From Annulohypoxylon bovei var. microspora (lineage: Eukaryota > Ascomycota > Sordariomycetes > Xylariales > Hypoxylaceae), in contig MU405251.1 in assembly GCA_022836615.1 (NCBI GenBank), forward strand, positions 126,387 to 190,386: 64,000 nt of DNA, read 5' to 3'. Under the pieces are notes generated by a model, which was not told where the DNA came from, searched no databases, and saw only the letters and a program-made list of their open reading frames with translations. The position numbers and the translations under genes are program-made. Positions 1-11,150 of the stretch are shown here, one piece after another (position 1 is the first letter of the stretch; each line of letters begins with the position of its first letter).

Positions 1-443
1 TCGACGTCCTGCTGCACCTCTCCCCCCGGGTCCTTAAGAGCATCTCCCGAGACGACGCGGCCAGGCGCTCGCGCTTCAAGAACCTGGACAACAACGACGA
101 CGCGCCCGCCGGCAAGACCGCGCTGCCGCTGGCCGAGCCGCCCGCGCGCGCCCTGCTGAAGAAGCTGAACGCGCTGTACGGCAGCCCCCTGCTGCTGTTC
201 CACGGCGCGCCCGACGACCCCGTGATCGCCGGCCTGTGGAACCCGCTGCTGCACCAGCGCGCGTTCACCGTGCACATGCCGTGCTCGCTGATGCTCGCCG
301 AGGATAAGGGGAGCAAGGGGGAGGGAGCCGGGGAGGGCGATGACGGCAGGTTGTTCGAGGTCAATAGGAATGCGATTCTTGCTGAGATCGCCCGCATCGG
401 CGGGGATGTTATCGAGAAGATCGAGGTTAAGGGGGAGGATTAG
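1..443 (+). CDS. 3' end of an unrecognised protein-coding gene (partial)
   Basis: The open frame enters from the left edge (first full codon at base 3) and ends at a TAG at 441-443, giving the last 146 residues of a protein whose start lies outside the window. The first 300 bases use almost only codons ending in G or C (ctg, gcc, gac, ccc), much richer than the flanking DNA, which supports real coding. Visible features are a basic patch (RRSRFKN), a segment ALYGSPLLLFHGAPDDP followed by VIAGLWNPLLH, an acidic glycine-rich insert (GSKGEGAGEGDD) and a charged C-terminus. I do not recognise the family. A last exon of a longer fungal protein is the simplest reading; no function is proposed. Confidence 0.7.
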   Translation, partial: DVLLHLSPRVLKSISRDDAARRSRFKNLDNNDDAPAGKTALPLAEPPARALLKKLNALYGSPLLLFHGAPDDPVIAGLWNPLLHQRAFTVHMPCSLMLAEDKGSKGEGAGEGDDGRLFEVNRNAILAEIARIGGDVIEKIEVKGED

Positions 444-1554
444 ATGGGACTGGATGGGCTGGATGGGCTGGTACGATGGTATGATGGTGGGATGGTGGGA
501 TGATGGGATGATGGGATGGGATGTACATAAAGGAGGGAGATAAAAAAGGGGGGGATGGGATGTAATGTGCTTCTGTAGAAGCTTGTTAGGAAATGAAACC
601 TGTGGTCTATGATCATGGCAATGACAATGACAATGACGGTGATACTGCATTCGGTGTGTTGTGTTTGGCCTCGGGTGCTCATCTACGTGATGTAATGGGT
701 AGCAATATATGCCTAAGGGCATGGTCGGAACCTGTGGTTGAGTAGTTGCCAAGAAGTCAACTTGATACTAAGACATTATCTAGAAGACACTTCGAATGCT
801 AAAACGCATAGCGTCTGGTTCTCGGTTACTTCTGTCCGAGTAAATAGTCGGAGTGCTAGACTCTAAGCCCTGACGCTTTTATGATTGATCGATTTACATA
901 CAATATTAGGTCTACGCGTACTGCGTAGGTATATTTACAACGGATGAAGGGAGTGACCAGATAGTTCCACCTATTAGTAGACCCTATTGCTAGAGTCTGC
1001 CTCATCTAGCGGTAACCAGTCAGTTAGGATTAGGGATAGGGTTCACCACCAATAGCAACACAGTATTCCTTTTTCCCATCTTCACGTATCAACCTCAAAA
1101 CCCACCACTTCTTCAGCACCATATACTCATGTACTTAATATATGCACGTATAATCAGGAAGTAAGTATGTATTCTTCCAAAAAATTATGAATTAAAGGTC
1201 TAGCGTATGCTGTATCAATTCATAGCAACGTCCCCCGGTAAGATGCTCGAAGGCACTTAATCTCAACAGTTCAAAAAACGCAGAGTACATGTAGCTAGGC
1301 GAAGCGCGAAACAGGTAAAAAAGCAATGCAGGTAAACATCGTAGCGGAGAGTGTCGTCGTAAAAGTCGTAAAAGGGGGGCGTCGGAGATAGGTAGGTATT
1401 ACAAGGATAGGTAGGTAGGTAGAGAAACACAACCGCCGCCGGTCCGTGTCGCGGAAACAGAATACAAACAATAGGTGGTAGACAAGTAAGCATAAGCATA
1501 AGCAGAGTAGAAGCTTCAAAGCTCAGGAGTTAGGAAGGGCATTACGCCGCCCCC
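444..1554. other. Intergenic, GGGAT microsatellite and telomere-like patch
   Basis: No gene is supported here. Bases 443-525 are a microsatellite of GGAT/GGGAT-type units directly after the stop codon of the upstream gene. Bases 1024-1041 hold a short degenerate telomere-like run (TTAGG ATTAGGG ATAGGG). Bases 1385-1425 carry TAGGTAGGTA motifs. Short ORFs on the minus strand around 1263-1519 have no coding character. The right part is probably 3' UTR of the minus-strand gene. Confidence 0.6.
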
Positions 1555-3667
1555 TCAGTCCTCGGGGAACATCTCCCTCACGTTGCTGACGAAGACGCCG
1601 TTCTCGGCATCCCAGCGCTTAAAGAACTTGCCCGCCATGGGCATCAGGTCCTTGATCTCGGCCGGCAGGACCTCGGGGCCGCCGCGCAGCTTGACGACTT
1701 CGATGTTATCCTCGGCGATCACGTGATGGTCTGAGCCGTCGGTGCCGACCCTGTGGATATGTTAACAAAAACCACTCCGTGATCGTGTTAGTAGGAAGGC
1801 AGTGACTTACATGCACCGGTAAAACGGCTGGCTATACGTCGACCACGGCCTCTGCGTCGGCGACGTCAGATAATCGGCCCAGGTCGACCCGCCCTCGACC
1901 GTCCAGCCCAGGATAATGCCGTGGTACTCGTAGCGCTTGTGTCTAAACACCTGTCCGACACGGTACTTGGCCCTCGTGCCCTCCTTAAGAGCGCTCCTGC
2001 GTCGCGGGGGTTTCGCCGACGCGTCCGCGCGTCTGATCTCGCGGATCTGGTCGCGCAAGCTTTTGGAGGGCAGCTCCCAGTCGTGCTGCCTGCGCAGGGG
2101 CGCGGCGAAGTTGTCGTACATGGGGCAGACGTACTTCTCGACGAGCCAGGAGTCCTCGGGGAAGGACTCGTAGAAGTAGGTGCGCAGGTCGACGACGTCC
2201 TGATGCCAGTCCCAGCGGATCTCGTCGTTCTCGGGCAGCACGGGCACCATCATGATGCTGGCCCAGATCATGCTGTACAGGGCCGGCTGCAGGTTGCGGG
2301 CCCAGTCGCCGCGGTTGAGCTCGATCATCGGGATCAGCTGGGCGAGCGGCCGTTCGTTGGTCCGGAAGCTGGTGAACGAGGCGCGGATGTTTTGCGCCGT
2401 GCGCATGACGATCAGGTCCGTGGCCGTGGGGTTCAGCAGGTTCTCGTAGCCGCTGTGGATGCCGAGCCGGGCTAGAAAGTGGTATATGAAATTTGGAGGC
2501 ACTTCCTCGTCTGATCCGTAGGGGTCGAGGAACATGTTCTCTTGATGTTCTGACTGTTCTACTGGGAGATGAAAACCGTCTAACGATATGCCTGGCGGGG
2601 ACAGAACGGTGGCGTGAACATGGTTGGGGAGAGCGCATGGGTAGGATTCCATCCCGAGTCGTGACGCTATAGCGGAGTAGATCGCGGCGGATATGATAGG
2701 TAGCGACGGATGGTGCTCGTCTCGAAGAGCTCTACCGATCAAGCAGTTGCGCAGATACCGATATGTCTGTTCAGTCGGGTCGTTCAAGCCTGTCATATTG
2801 TTGGAATGAAGCCATCGGGCCAAAGCGATAGCTTTTTGTCGAGTCGTCATCTCGTCGAGGTGTTCCTGAGTACTGCGGAATCGTGCAGTGATATCGTCCA
2901 GCAATTCGGTTATCTACCAAACGAGCACGCGACGGTCAGGGGTACAGTTAAGGAGAGCGAAAGCGAGGTATTTAACTAACCTCATCCAAGTCACCTTCGT
3001 TATCGTGAAGCATAAACATATCAAAGGCGCCGAGTGCGCGCTCGAGGCGCATGCCGCAATTCAGTCGTTCGCTGTTCGGGGTATCTTCATCGATGCGACG
3101 TGATGCATATTTCTGATACTTGGCCCACTCTTCTATCGCGAGACTTCGGTGTATACTGTCGAGAGCGGAACATGAATAGTATCTACAGTTTTTCCCAATT
3201 GACCCTCCATTAGATACAACGACTCCACGCGCTTAATAGATTAAACGTGCATACCTTCGCGCCAAAACGTCATCTGCAGACTCAGGAACACGACACTGAG
3301 TCAAGAGATAATCTTTCGCATCGTATCCATACTGGCAGATCTGCTCTATCTTCTGCAAGCGAGAGACGCGAGAGTTGACGATCCCGTCGACGAGGCGCGC
3401 GATGCGAGCATTGCGGCCGAGTCGCTTGAGGTAAAGGCTTCGCCAGTCGGTATCGTATAAATTACGCTTTAGTCGCTCTTTGAAGTGATGACTCGATTGC
3501 CAATACTTAAAGCTGTGTTCGCAGTAAGACCTCCAAAGAAGAGGTTCATGCGCGACTCGGTTGAAACGCCTCGAAAGTAATGCGATCTTGGTTAGGATTT
3601 CCTCCGGAGATACGTGGAGTAAGATGTGATGGACGAGCTCGTCCGGCAAGTCGTCGATAGAGGCCAT
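1555..3667 (-). CDS. F-box protein with transglutaminase-like and YccV (hemimethylated-DNA-binding-like) domains, FBXO21-like
   Basis: Predicted 628 aa from four exons: 3667-3255, 3155-2981, 2913-1811 and 1750-1555 (stop 1555-1557). All joins keep frame with GT-AG introns (GTATGC, GTTAGT and GTAAGT donors). Residues 1-50 are an F-box (MASIDDLPDELVHHILLHVSPE). The middle, about residues 150-420, matches the SirB1/transglutaminase-like region of this family, including SAAIYSAIASRLGMESYPCALPNHVHATV. The C-terminal 110 residues are a YccV-like domain: KYRVGQVFRHKRYEYHGIILGW, then a tail across the last intron. The same architecture occurs in animal FBXO21, a substrate receptor of SCF ubiquitin ligases; recruitment to Skp1-Cul1 is inferred from that. 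The start at 3667 is preferred because the F-box begins there; the upstream in-frame codons are hydrophobic and non-conserved in look. The gene is divergent from mto1. Confidence 0.88.
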
Positions 3668-4505
3668 CTTTTCCTCCTGAATATTAATCTGGATTGGGTG
3701 ACGATCAAAGTTAGAGAAGGTAAAAGAGAAGTTTAAACGAAAAGGAAGGAAAAAGAAGAAATACTGGTGGCGCAAAGGTTTATCACCGAGGAGACCAGAG
3801 TTTGCGCCGAGTTTAGTTCAGATGTAGGGGAGAGAAAGTTGACGCAAGTCAAGTCTCATGCGACCAACGAAGATGGGAGAAAAGATAGACTCCGCAGTAC
3901 TTAGGTATGTAATGCGAATTTCAATGGGTCTGATACGTCAACGGACACCGCTTATTATGGGTCACCATATCCTAGACCATTTATGGCATCCTTGTCAACA
4001 AAACCCCCGCTCTTGACGATTAAAGAGGCTGGTCATCAAGGTTCTCGGCTAGCGCGCTAGTCCCGATTTTGTTTATATCACCAAATGTGCAAGATGCTAA
4101 GAGGCTAATATGGCGCTAGTTCTATTTAGGATAAGCGGGATATGTTTGCTAGCATTCGGCGACAAGCTCCAAAGTCTAAAAGCTCTGGGCAACATTAAAA
4201 TATTGCTACCGAAGTAAACATTAGCGAAAACGCGTCTCATATCAGAATTCGACGTGTAATTGGTGGTGGATGGAAATCTTTCAAGACAAACAATTGCATT
4301 TCACCACTTAATCCTCTACTCCTCGCATATACACACAATTCAACAACCACTATTAGTGTCGATTAACTTTTCTTTTTATATCGCATGGTTAATCGAAATC
4401 GAATTACACCGCTTTCGTATCGCGATTTTCAATCCCACCACCGGCACCACCACCACTTGCTCGGCATCATCCACCTGAGGCATTCCCACCTCTCCCGCCG
4501 TCAAG
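3668..4505. promoter_or_regulatory. Shared divergent promoter region
   Basis: This 838-bp gap lies between the starts of the F-box/YccV gene (minus) and the mto1-like gene (plus), so it must hold both promoters. It is AT-rich; C/A-rich pyrimidine runs just before 4506 look like a fungal 5' UTR. No other gene is seen. Confidence 0.5.
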
Positions 4506-7500
4506 ATGGATACACCTCGAACCAACTTGGGTGATGCCACTTACTTAAGTCGAGCACCACCCGATTTCGACATGACACAGGAATCTTCTTTTCATTCACC
4601 AACTAAAGATAACAATTTACTACAGCAGCTACGAAATGGCGGCGGCGTCAGTTTGCGAACACCGCGTGGGAGTAGTCGCGCACCTCTCGGTGACAAGAGA
4701 AATCTACCAGCTGGGATTGCCGGCGCAGAATTCACTCCCATGCTCAAGTCCGCAACAAGAAACAGCGCGCGTCGGTTCGGCAAGGAAAATACAAACGGCA
4801 TGGCGACGCCCACACTAGGCAAAATTAACGAAGACATGGACATGACGAATGTCCCTGTAGAGTCATCATTATTTGGAGCTTCGAGACGCGAATCATACCT
4901 CGAGGCTACACCGCTACCCCAAGTCGAGAGCAGCAGCGTAGCGTCCACACCAATGGCCGTATTGCCGCGAAGAGGTGGCGACAAGGGCCCATTACAGGAC
5001 GGAAATCAACTGTCGCTCCGAGAACAAGAAAATGTCATCGACAAGATCGAAAAGGAAAACTTCGGTCTAAAGCTCAAGATCCACTTCCTCGAGGAGGCTT
5101 TGAGGAAGACCGGGCCCGGGTTTAGTGAAGCCGCCCTGAAGGAAAACACCGAGTTGAAGGTCGACAAGGTGACAATGCAAAGGGAACTTCATAAATACAA
5201 GAAACATCTAGCATCCGCGGAGAAGGACCTCGAGACGTACCAGCAACAAATCTTGGAAGTCCAAGAGAAGGCCAAGAAGAAGTATGCCGACCAGAGCCAG
5301 AAGGCCGAGATTGACGTATTACGACGAAGTTTGCAGGACAAAGATGCCGAGATAGAAGACCTTCAGAGGCAATTGCAGAGAGGAAACCGGGACCAAGGCA
5401 AACTCGACCAGCTAAATGACGAGATAGGTGATCTCGAGGCGGACATACGCCAAAAAGACCGGGATATCAACGAACGCGAAGAAGAGGTAGAGGAGTTGAA
5501 AAACAAGCTAGAGGAGGCTGATGAGAAATGGAAGTCGGCACAAACCAAGATTACCCAGCTTGAAGCAAATGCGCAACCAACCGAGGACCTAGGGAAGATA
5601 GAGGAGCTGCAGGATAAGATCCGTACCCTGGAATCAGACTTGCGAGAAAAGGATCTGGAAATCAACGACCGCGACGAAGAGCTAAATGACTTAGACGAGA
5701 AGCTAGCCCAGGAAAACGAGAAATGGAAATCCGCCCAGCAAAAGATAGCCGAACTGCAAGGCAACGCCCGCTCAAGTGACGAACTCGACGAAGCGAAAGG
5801 CACTATTCAAGATCTCGAATCCAACGTCCGTCAGTTAGAACGCCAGATGGATGATATGAAGGAGAAACTTGAAACCGCTATTTCAGACAAAGATCGAGCA
5901 GAAGCAGACCTCGAGGAGCTCCAAGATGAGATGTCCAACAAGTCAGTCGTCACTAAAGGCCTCTCCCGCCAAGTTGAAGAGAAAGTCGCGCGACTACAAA
6001 TCGAAGTTAGCCGCTGGCAAGAGAAGTACGAAGCTCTTGAACAGGATGCATCCGAAAAGGAGAGATACATGACAGAAGTAAGTTCTAGAGCCGAGCAACT
6101 CCTGCAGCAAAGAGAGTCTTGGGATCGTGAGCGGAAGCTTCTTTCGTCAAAGCTGGAAGCTATACAACAAGATCTCGTCACACGGACAGATGAGAAGAAT
6201 CTCCTCCAACTTCGTCATGATGCCCTAGGAGACGAGTCGGCTTCTCTACAACGAGATGTAGCACGCCTCCAAAAGCAAATTGATGAGCTTGAGTTCAGTC
6301 TAGACCAGGAGAAGGCACATGGCTTACAGATCGAACGCGACATGAATCGCAACCATCAGTCTGAAGTAAACCGCCTGAATGATGATGTCGCCGACCTTCA
6401 GGATGAGCTTGACCGAGTTCGCCAGGAAGCATTCGGTGGTCAGTCAGCGTCATCATCCCTGGAACGAGAGGTTGCTCGCTTGCAAAAACGCGTAGGCGAA
6501 CTTGAAACGAGCTTAAGCCAGGAGAAGGCCCGTTCTCTACAAACTCTATACGAAGCCAACGCTAAACACAAGGACGAGGTCGACCGGCTTAATGACGACA
6601 TTGCTGACCTTCAGGATGAGATTACGCGAGTACGAAAAGAAGCATCAGGTGGCCAGTCTGCGTCGGCGTCATTAGAGCGCGAAGTTGAGCGTTTGCAGAA
6701 GCGCGCCAGAGAACTTGAGACAGACTTAGAGCATGAGAAAGCGAACACCCGAGTGCGCCAGACCACTTCTAGCGATGAGTCCACCTCATTACAACGGGAG
6801 ATTACTCGCCTACGAAACCAGGTCAGCGATATAGAACTCAGCCTTGATCAGGAAAAGAGCCACGGCCGCCAGATCGAGCGGGATGTTCGCAATCAGCTCA
6901 AATCCGAAATTGACCGGCTGAACGATGATATCTCACAACTACACACCGAAATTCGCGAGAAGGATAACCGCTACGAGGATGACAACGAAAAATGGGAGGC
7001 AGAAAGACGCGACCTAGAATCCCAACGAGACCGTCTCGAGGAACGTGCTTCTGGACTTGAAAGGACCATCGACCGATTACGCGACGCCGAGGGTTCACTT
7101 TCTAGCAAAGAGACAAAATTGCAAGATGCCCTAAACAGCGAGACGCAGCGCCACAGGAAAGAGGAAGCTGCACTCAGCCGCCAGATCGATGACCTGCGGC
7201 GGGACTTGGAAACTCGACAGTCTTCACTGGCAACACTTCGTAACGAGATCTCCGCTGTCCGCGAAGAACTTCTCCAGAGTCAGGCAGCCTGCCAATCCCA
7301 AGCTGAGGAAATAGAAGCTTTGCAGGACGAAGTTGAACTTCTTCAAACTACCCTGGACGAGGAATCGGAAGATGCCGCTCAAAAGCTGAATGAGGCCGAT
7401 AGGATGTATCAAGACCTTAGGCGCCAGCTTGAAATGGCAAAACGCGACCAGTCGCAAAGAGCAGGCGACCTTGGTGTGGAATTGTTAGAAGCTAATCAAA

Positions 7501-8569
7501 TCTCTGATGACCTGAGAAGACAACTCGAGGAGGCGAACCAAAGGCTACGCGATGCCGAACGCCAATGCGAACGTCTAAAACAGCAGGCGGATCGAGCAAC
7601 TCGCCACGAATCCAAGCAATCAGACCAAAAAATAGAGCAGGCTAATCGCGAAGCCGAAGGACTCAGGCGGGACCTCAATCGAGCAGTTAAGGAATCCGAG
7701 AAAGCGAATCGCCTGTGTGAAGACTTGCGGGAGCAGTTAGAACTGGCAAGGCAAGATCTGGACTATGCCAGCCCATTATGCAAAGAACTTCGCCAGAAAC
7801 TGGAACGAGCACGAAACGAGCGCGCGGCGTACAAGGCGTCGGCGGAGAAACTGAAGGCTGACTGCGAGCGACTGCAGGAGGGCGCACGGGAAGCGCTGGC
7901 CTGGATAGAGGCCAAGAACGCCGAATCCCCCGACGGATCTTCTAACCCTTACACGCCGCACGTCCAGAAGAGGGGCACCAAGGCCAGCTTCCGGTACGGC
8001 GACATCGTGATGGACGTGGTAGACCAGCGGGATCACGAGGCGGTTATCCGGGCGGCCGATGCGGCCGAGAAGAAGCACACCAAGGAGATCCGCGGCATGG
8101 CGCTACAGATGCAGTGGATGCAGGCGAGGTGGGAGCGCGAGGCTAGTTTGAGGAACGACGCCGCGTTCGCGAAGAAATTCTTGGCGCTGCAGCTGGAGAT
8201 TGCTGATGCTTGGTATGTTTCTGCCTCATATTTTATCTCCCCTTTCCTGTCTACATCAAAGTCGTACTCATACTCAATTATGTGGCATTTCACTAACACC
8301 CAAATAGCAACAAAGCCGACCTGCGCCTCCTAAAGGGCATTCACAAGCAGTTGGGCATAAAATCGCCCGACGCGCTGCTCTCGTCCAGGAAGCGGGAAAC
8401 ATCTAAGAAACCGCCAAATAACCTAAAGATCTTTGCTAATGTGCTGAGAGCGGTGGCGCGCATGCGCATCAACGCAAAAAATTGGGGCGAGCACGAGAAG
8501 ACGAGGAAGAAGCTGGTGAACGCGTGGGAGGAGAGCCAGAAGAGGGAAGCGGAGGTCGAGGTTGCCTGA
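4506..8569 (+). CDS. mto1: Microtubule-organising coiled-coil protein, Mto1/ApsB type
   Basis: Predicted 1322 aa from two exons, 4506-8212 and 8308-8569 (intron GTATGT to AATAG). The N-terminus is low-complexity with FTPML and TPRG motifs. About residues 168-205 (REQENVIDKIEKENFGLKLK and following) are the centrosomin CM1 motif, which binds and activates the gamma-tubulin complex. Residues about 205-1130 are almost pure coiled coil with internal duplications. About residues 1190-1270, spanning the intron (QMQWMQARWEREASLRNDAA onward), match the Mto2-binding region of fungal Mto1. CM1 plus this C-terminal domain point to Mto1/ApsB, which nucleates microtubules at spindle pole bodies, septa and cytoplasmic sites, rather than Pcp1/PcpA, which ends in a PACT domain. 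It is longer than Aspergillus ApsB, consistent with the expanded coiled coil. ATG context CAAGATGG supports the start. Confidence 0.92.
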
Positions 8570-9212
8570 ACTAGCTGCCCGACTGCCTCTTACTCCTTGG
8601 GTTCTGAGCCTCCAGCATAGGGCGATGAGGCTATTTAAGTGTGTTTGATTTCTGGAGTATCGTCCCCAGAGTAGGAGTTCGGGGTTGCGAGATTCGTTCG
8701 CATTGTCATTACATGGCCCGGTCCACGGACGGGTTCGGAGTTCGCGTGTTGGCATTGAAATATTGATTCTTTATCACCCGTTTTTTTTTTTTACCCCTTT
8801 CAAGGGTAGGGTAGGATAGGGGCATGGAAGGGAGGGCCGGTATAGGATAGGATAAGCATGCACGATAAGATAAATGCAGTTCTGGTTGCGGACTAAACTA
8901 CATCAACATCAAAATGGAGTACGATGAGCGAGAGAATGAGATCACAGAATGCTTGCTTGAGGTTGATATGTATGTTCTATAGTCTACTTAACTGTGCCGA
9001 TAGGTATTCTCTGAGTCATTGATATTTTCTAAGCCTCTAGACTACTGTGAGAGTAGGCGTGGACAAAGTTGACGATTTGATTTTCCTCGTTGGAAAGCAT
9101 GACTTACATCTAGCCTCACTCATAACAAGGTAAGCAACTCATTTTATTGCCCATAGAAGCTAAACGCCGAATAGATAGCACGTATCTTACAGATAGCAAT
9201 CATCTAGCAAGC
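8570..9212. other. Convergent intergenic region
   Basis: This is the 3' flank shared by the mto1-like gene (plus) and TAN1 (minus). A poly-T run lies at about 8781-8792 and GGATAGG repeats at 8810-8850. No gene is seen. Confidence 0.5.
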
Positions 9213-10461
9213 TCAAGTTTCCGGTTTCTCGGTCTGCGCTTTCTCCTCTTCCTCCTTCGCCTTCTCTTCCCCCTTCTCCTTCTCCTCTTCCCCTTTCGCC
9301 TTCTCCGCAGACTCGCCCTTAGCTTTCAGCGCGGCCATGTATATCTCATGGAGATTGTACCGCTTCAGCGAATCCCAATCGCCGTCCACGACGCTCATCC
9401 CGCAGAACGTCTGTTATCGTCAGCTTAGTCTTCCTCTCGCTCTCACATAATTTCTTAGGGAGAACACGTACCTGATAGACCTCGATGAGAACAACCTTAT
9501 CCGGGGCCGTGAGATTGACCTTGTGGCACGGCGCGATGAGCTCCGCGACCTTCTTGATCACGCTCTCCCGCTTGAGCAGGTTGTGCGCGCGGAAGGTTGG
9601 CCGGATGGCGTACTGCCGGGTCAGTCTGTCAGCCCACGCATTTCGCAGCAACCACAAAGAAACAACAACCGACTTACCGAACACGCATCCCCCTCATCCT
9701 CTCCCTCTCCCTCCCCTCCCCCCGCAAGCCGAAAATGCCCGCCGAGAACCTTCCGCGCAACCTCATCAAGCCCGGCCTCGGTAGCCCTAGCGCTAGCCGT
9801 GACGGGCGTGAAGCGGTTGACGAAGCGGGACCTGCGGCGGGCGGCGCCGTCGCGCGCGTCGGCGCAGATGCGGTGGGCGAGCGCGACGGGGTCGACGGGG
9901 TCGCGCGTCCGCATGAACAGCAGGCAGTCGAGCTCCAGGCGGATGGGCTCGAAGGGCGCCTCCGCGTCCTTGGAGGGCTTCAGGCCCTGGACTTCCTTCT
10001 TGATGGAGGACTCGATGTCTTCGGCGGCGGCCTCGTCGCCGGACGCGGGGTCCGGGGCCTTGAGGTTGAAGAGCGTTTCGCCGTACTATGTGGGAGGGAC
10101 TTAGTACCGCGGGATAGAAGACAACCCTGCTAGAAACGGGAAATATGGGATGTGTGGAAGTGTGAGAGGGGGCCGGGTTACCTCTTCACAGATATCCAGC
10201 AGCTCCTCCAGCGCCTGGCGCTCCTTGCCCTTGACGCACGTGGTCGACAAGCCGACGTCGCCGGGCTCCAGGCCCTTGGCTCTCAAGGCCTCGAGCTTGG
10301 TCTTCTGGTGAGGCGTCTGCCATCTGCCGTTGGCGCCTCCCTGCTCACAATCTCATGTTAGAAGGAGGGCTTGACCTAGAAGTGGGGTGGAGGCTTACTT
10401 TGCTTTTCTTGAAGGGGCGGTTGTTGGACCCGGGGTGCTTTCTCTTCACGGAAGGATCCAT
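9213..10461 (-). CDS. TAN1: tRNA acetylation cofactor TAN1 (THUMP domain)
   Basis: Predicted 322 aa from five exons, all phase 0: 10461-10399, 10340-10182, 10085-9678, 9612-9472 and 9410-9213. It starts MDPSVKRKHPGSNNRPFKKS, a basic N-terminus. The THUMP region runs from about residue 130 to 255, with LELDCLLFMRTRDPVDPV, then RRRSRFVNRFTPVTAS, and the typical end VNLTAPDKVVLIEVYQ then TFCGMSVV. YDSLKRYNL-type sequence follows (WDSLKRYNLHEIY). The last about 35 residues are a K/E-rich tail, long for the family. Tan1 works with the RNA acetyltransferase Kre33/NAT10 to make N4-acetylcytidine at position 12 of serine and leucine tRNAs. Exon joins are supported by continuity of family sequence across each intron. 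Confidence 0.9.
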
Positions 10462-11150
10462 AGCTTGAGAGGTAGGTAGGTATGAGATTACAGGCTGGGG
10501 TATGAGAAGGAATTTGTTCAATTATGAGTGACTACTCAATTGAACTTATAGATCCTGCGTCACTGCTCAGAATTGTTCTACAATTGGTGGTGGTGGTGGT
10601 TTATTTAAGTAAAGGGAAGGAAGAGGTACAAGCTTAGTACATAAAGTGAAGCTTGAGTTTTTATGAATGCGGTTGGTCCGTGCGCAACTTGTAGCTTCCC
10701 TCTCTACTTCATGGTGTAACTATCGCGATGTCTATGAATTATTGGAATTATTTAGGTAAGGAGATGCATTGATTTATATAATTATAATCTATTATATGTA
10801 GGAAGACACAGATCTCTGAATACGAGTCCTCCAACTTTCCCATGGCTGCTTGAAATCAAATGACGGATGAAAATCTTACTCTGAACGGTCCTTACAGAAT
10901 ACCTATAAAAATAAATAAGGGGCAACATATGTGTTCAACTTGGAACTATAGCCCTCGGATTTCACTCTAATAAATGTATATTTCTATATTCGTCGTCTTG
11001 ACATATCAATAGGGGTATTACAACCAAAATTCTTTCAAACCACCACCCATAAGCGTAGAATAATATCCATTTATCCTTACAATACACCCCCCCGTCCCAT
11101 ATATATACATGCAGTTTCCGTTAGTCGTCCCTCATCTATTATATTCGAGC
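10462..11150. other. Intergenic, AT-rich
   Basis: Upstream promoter of TAN1 (minus) and 3' flank of LRO1 (minus). It has a GGT trinucleotide run near 10584-10600 and TATA/ATAATTATAATC-type AT tracts near 10775-10800. No gene is seen. Confidence 0.45.

Noticed and set aside
1921..2475. 184-aa ORF on the plus strand
   Set aside because: It is the antisense shadow of the GC-rich third exon of the F-box/YccV gene; the minus strand carries conserved domains.
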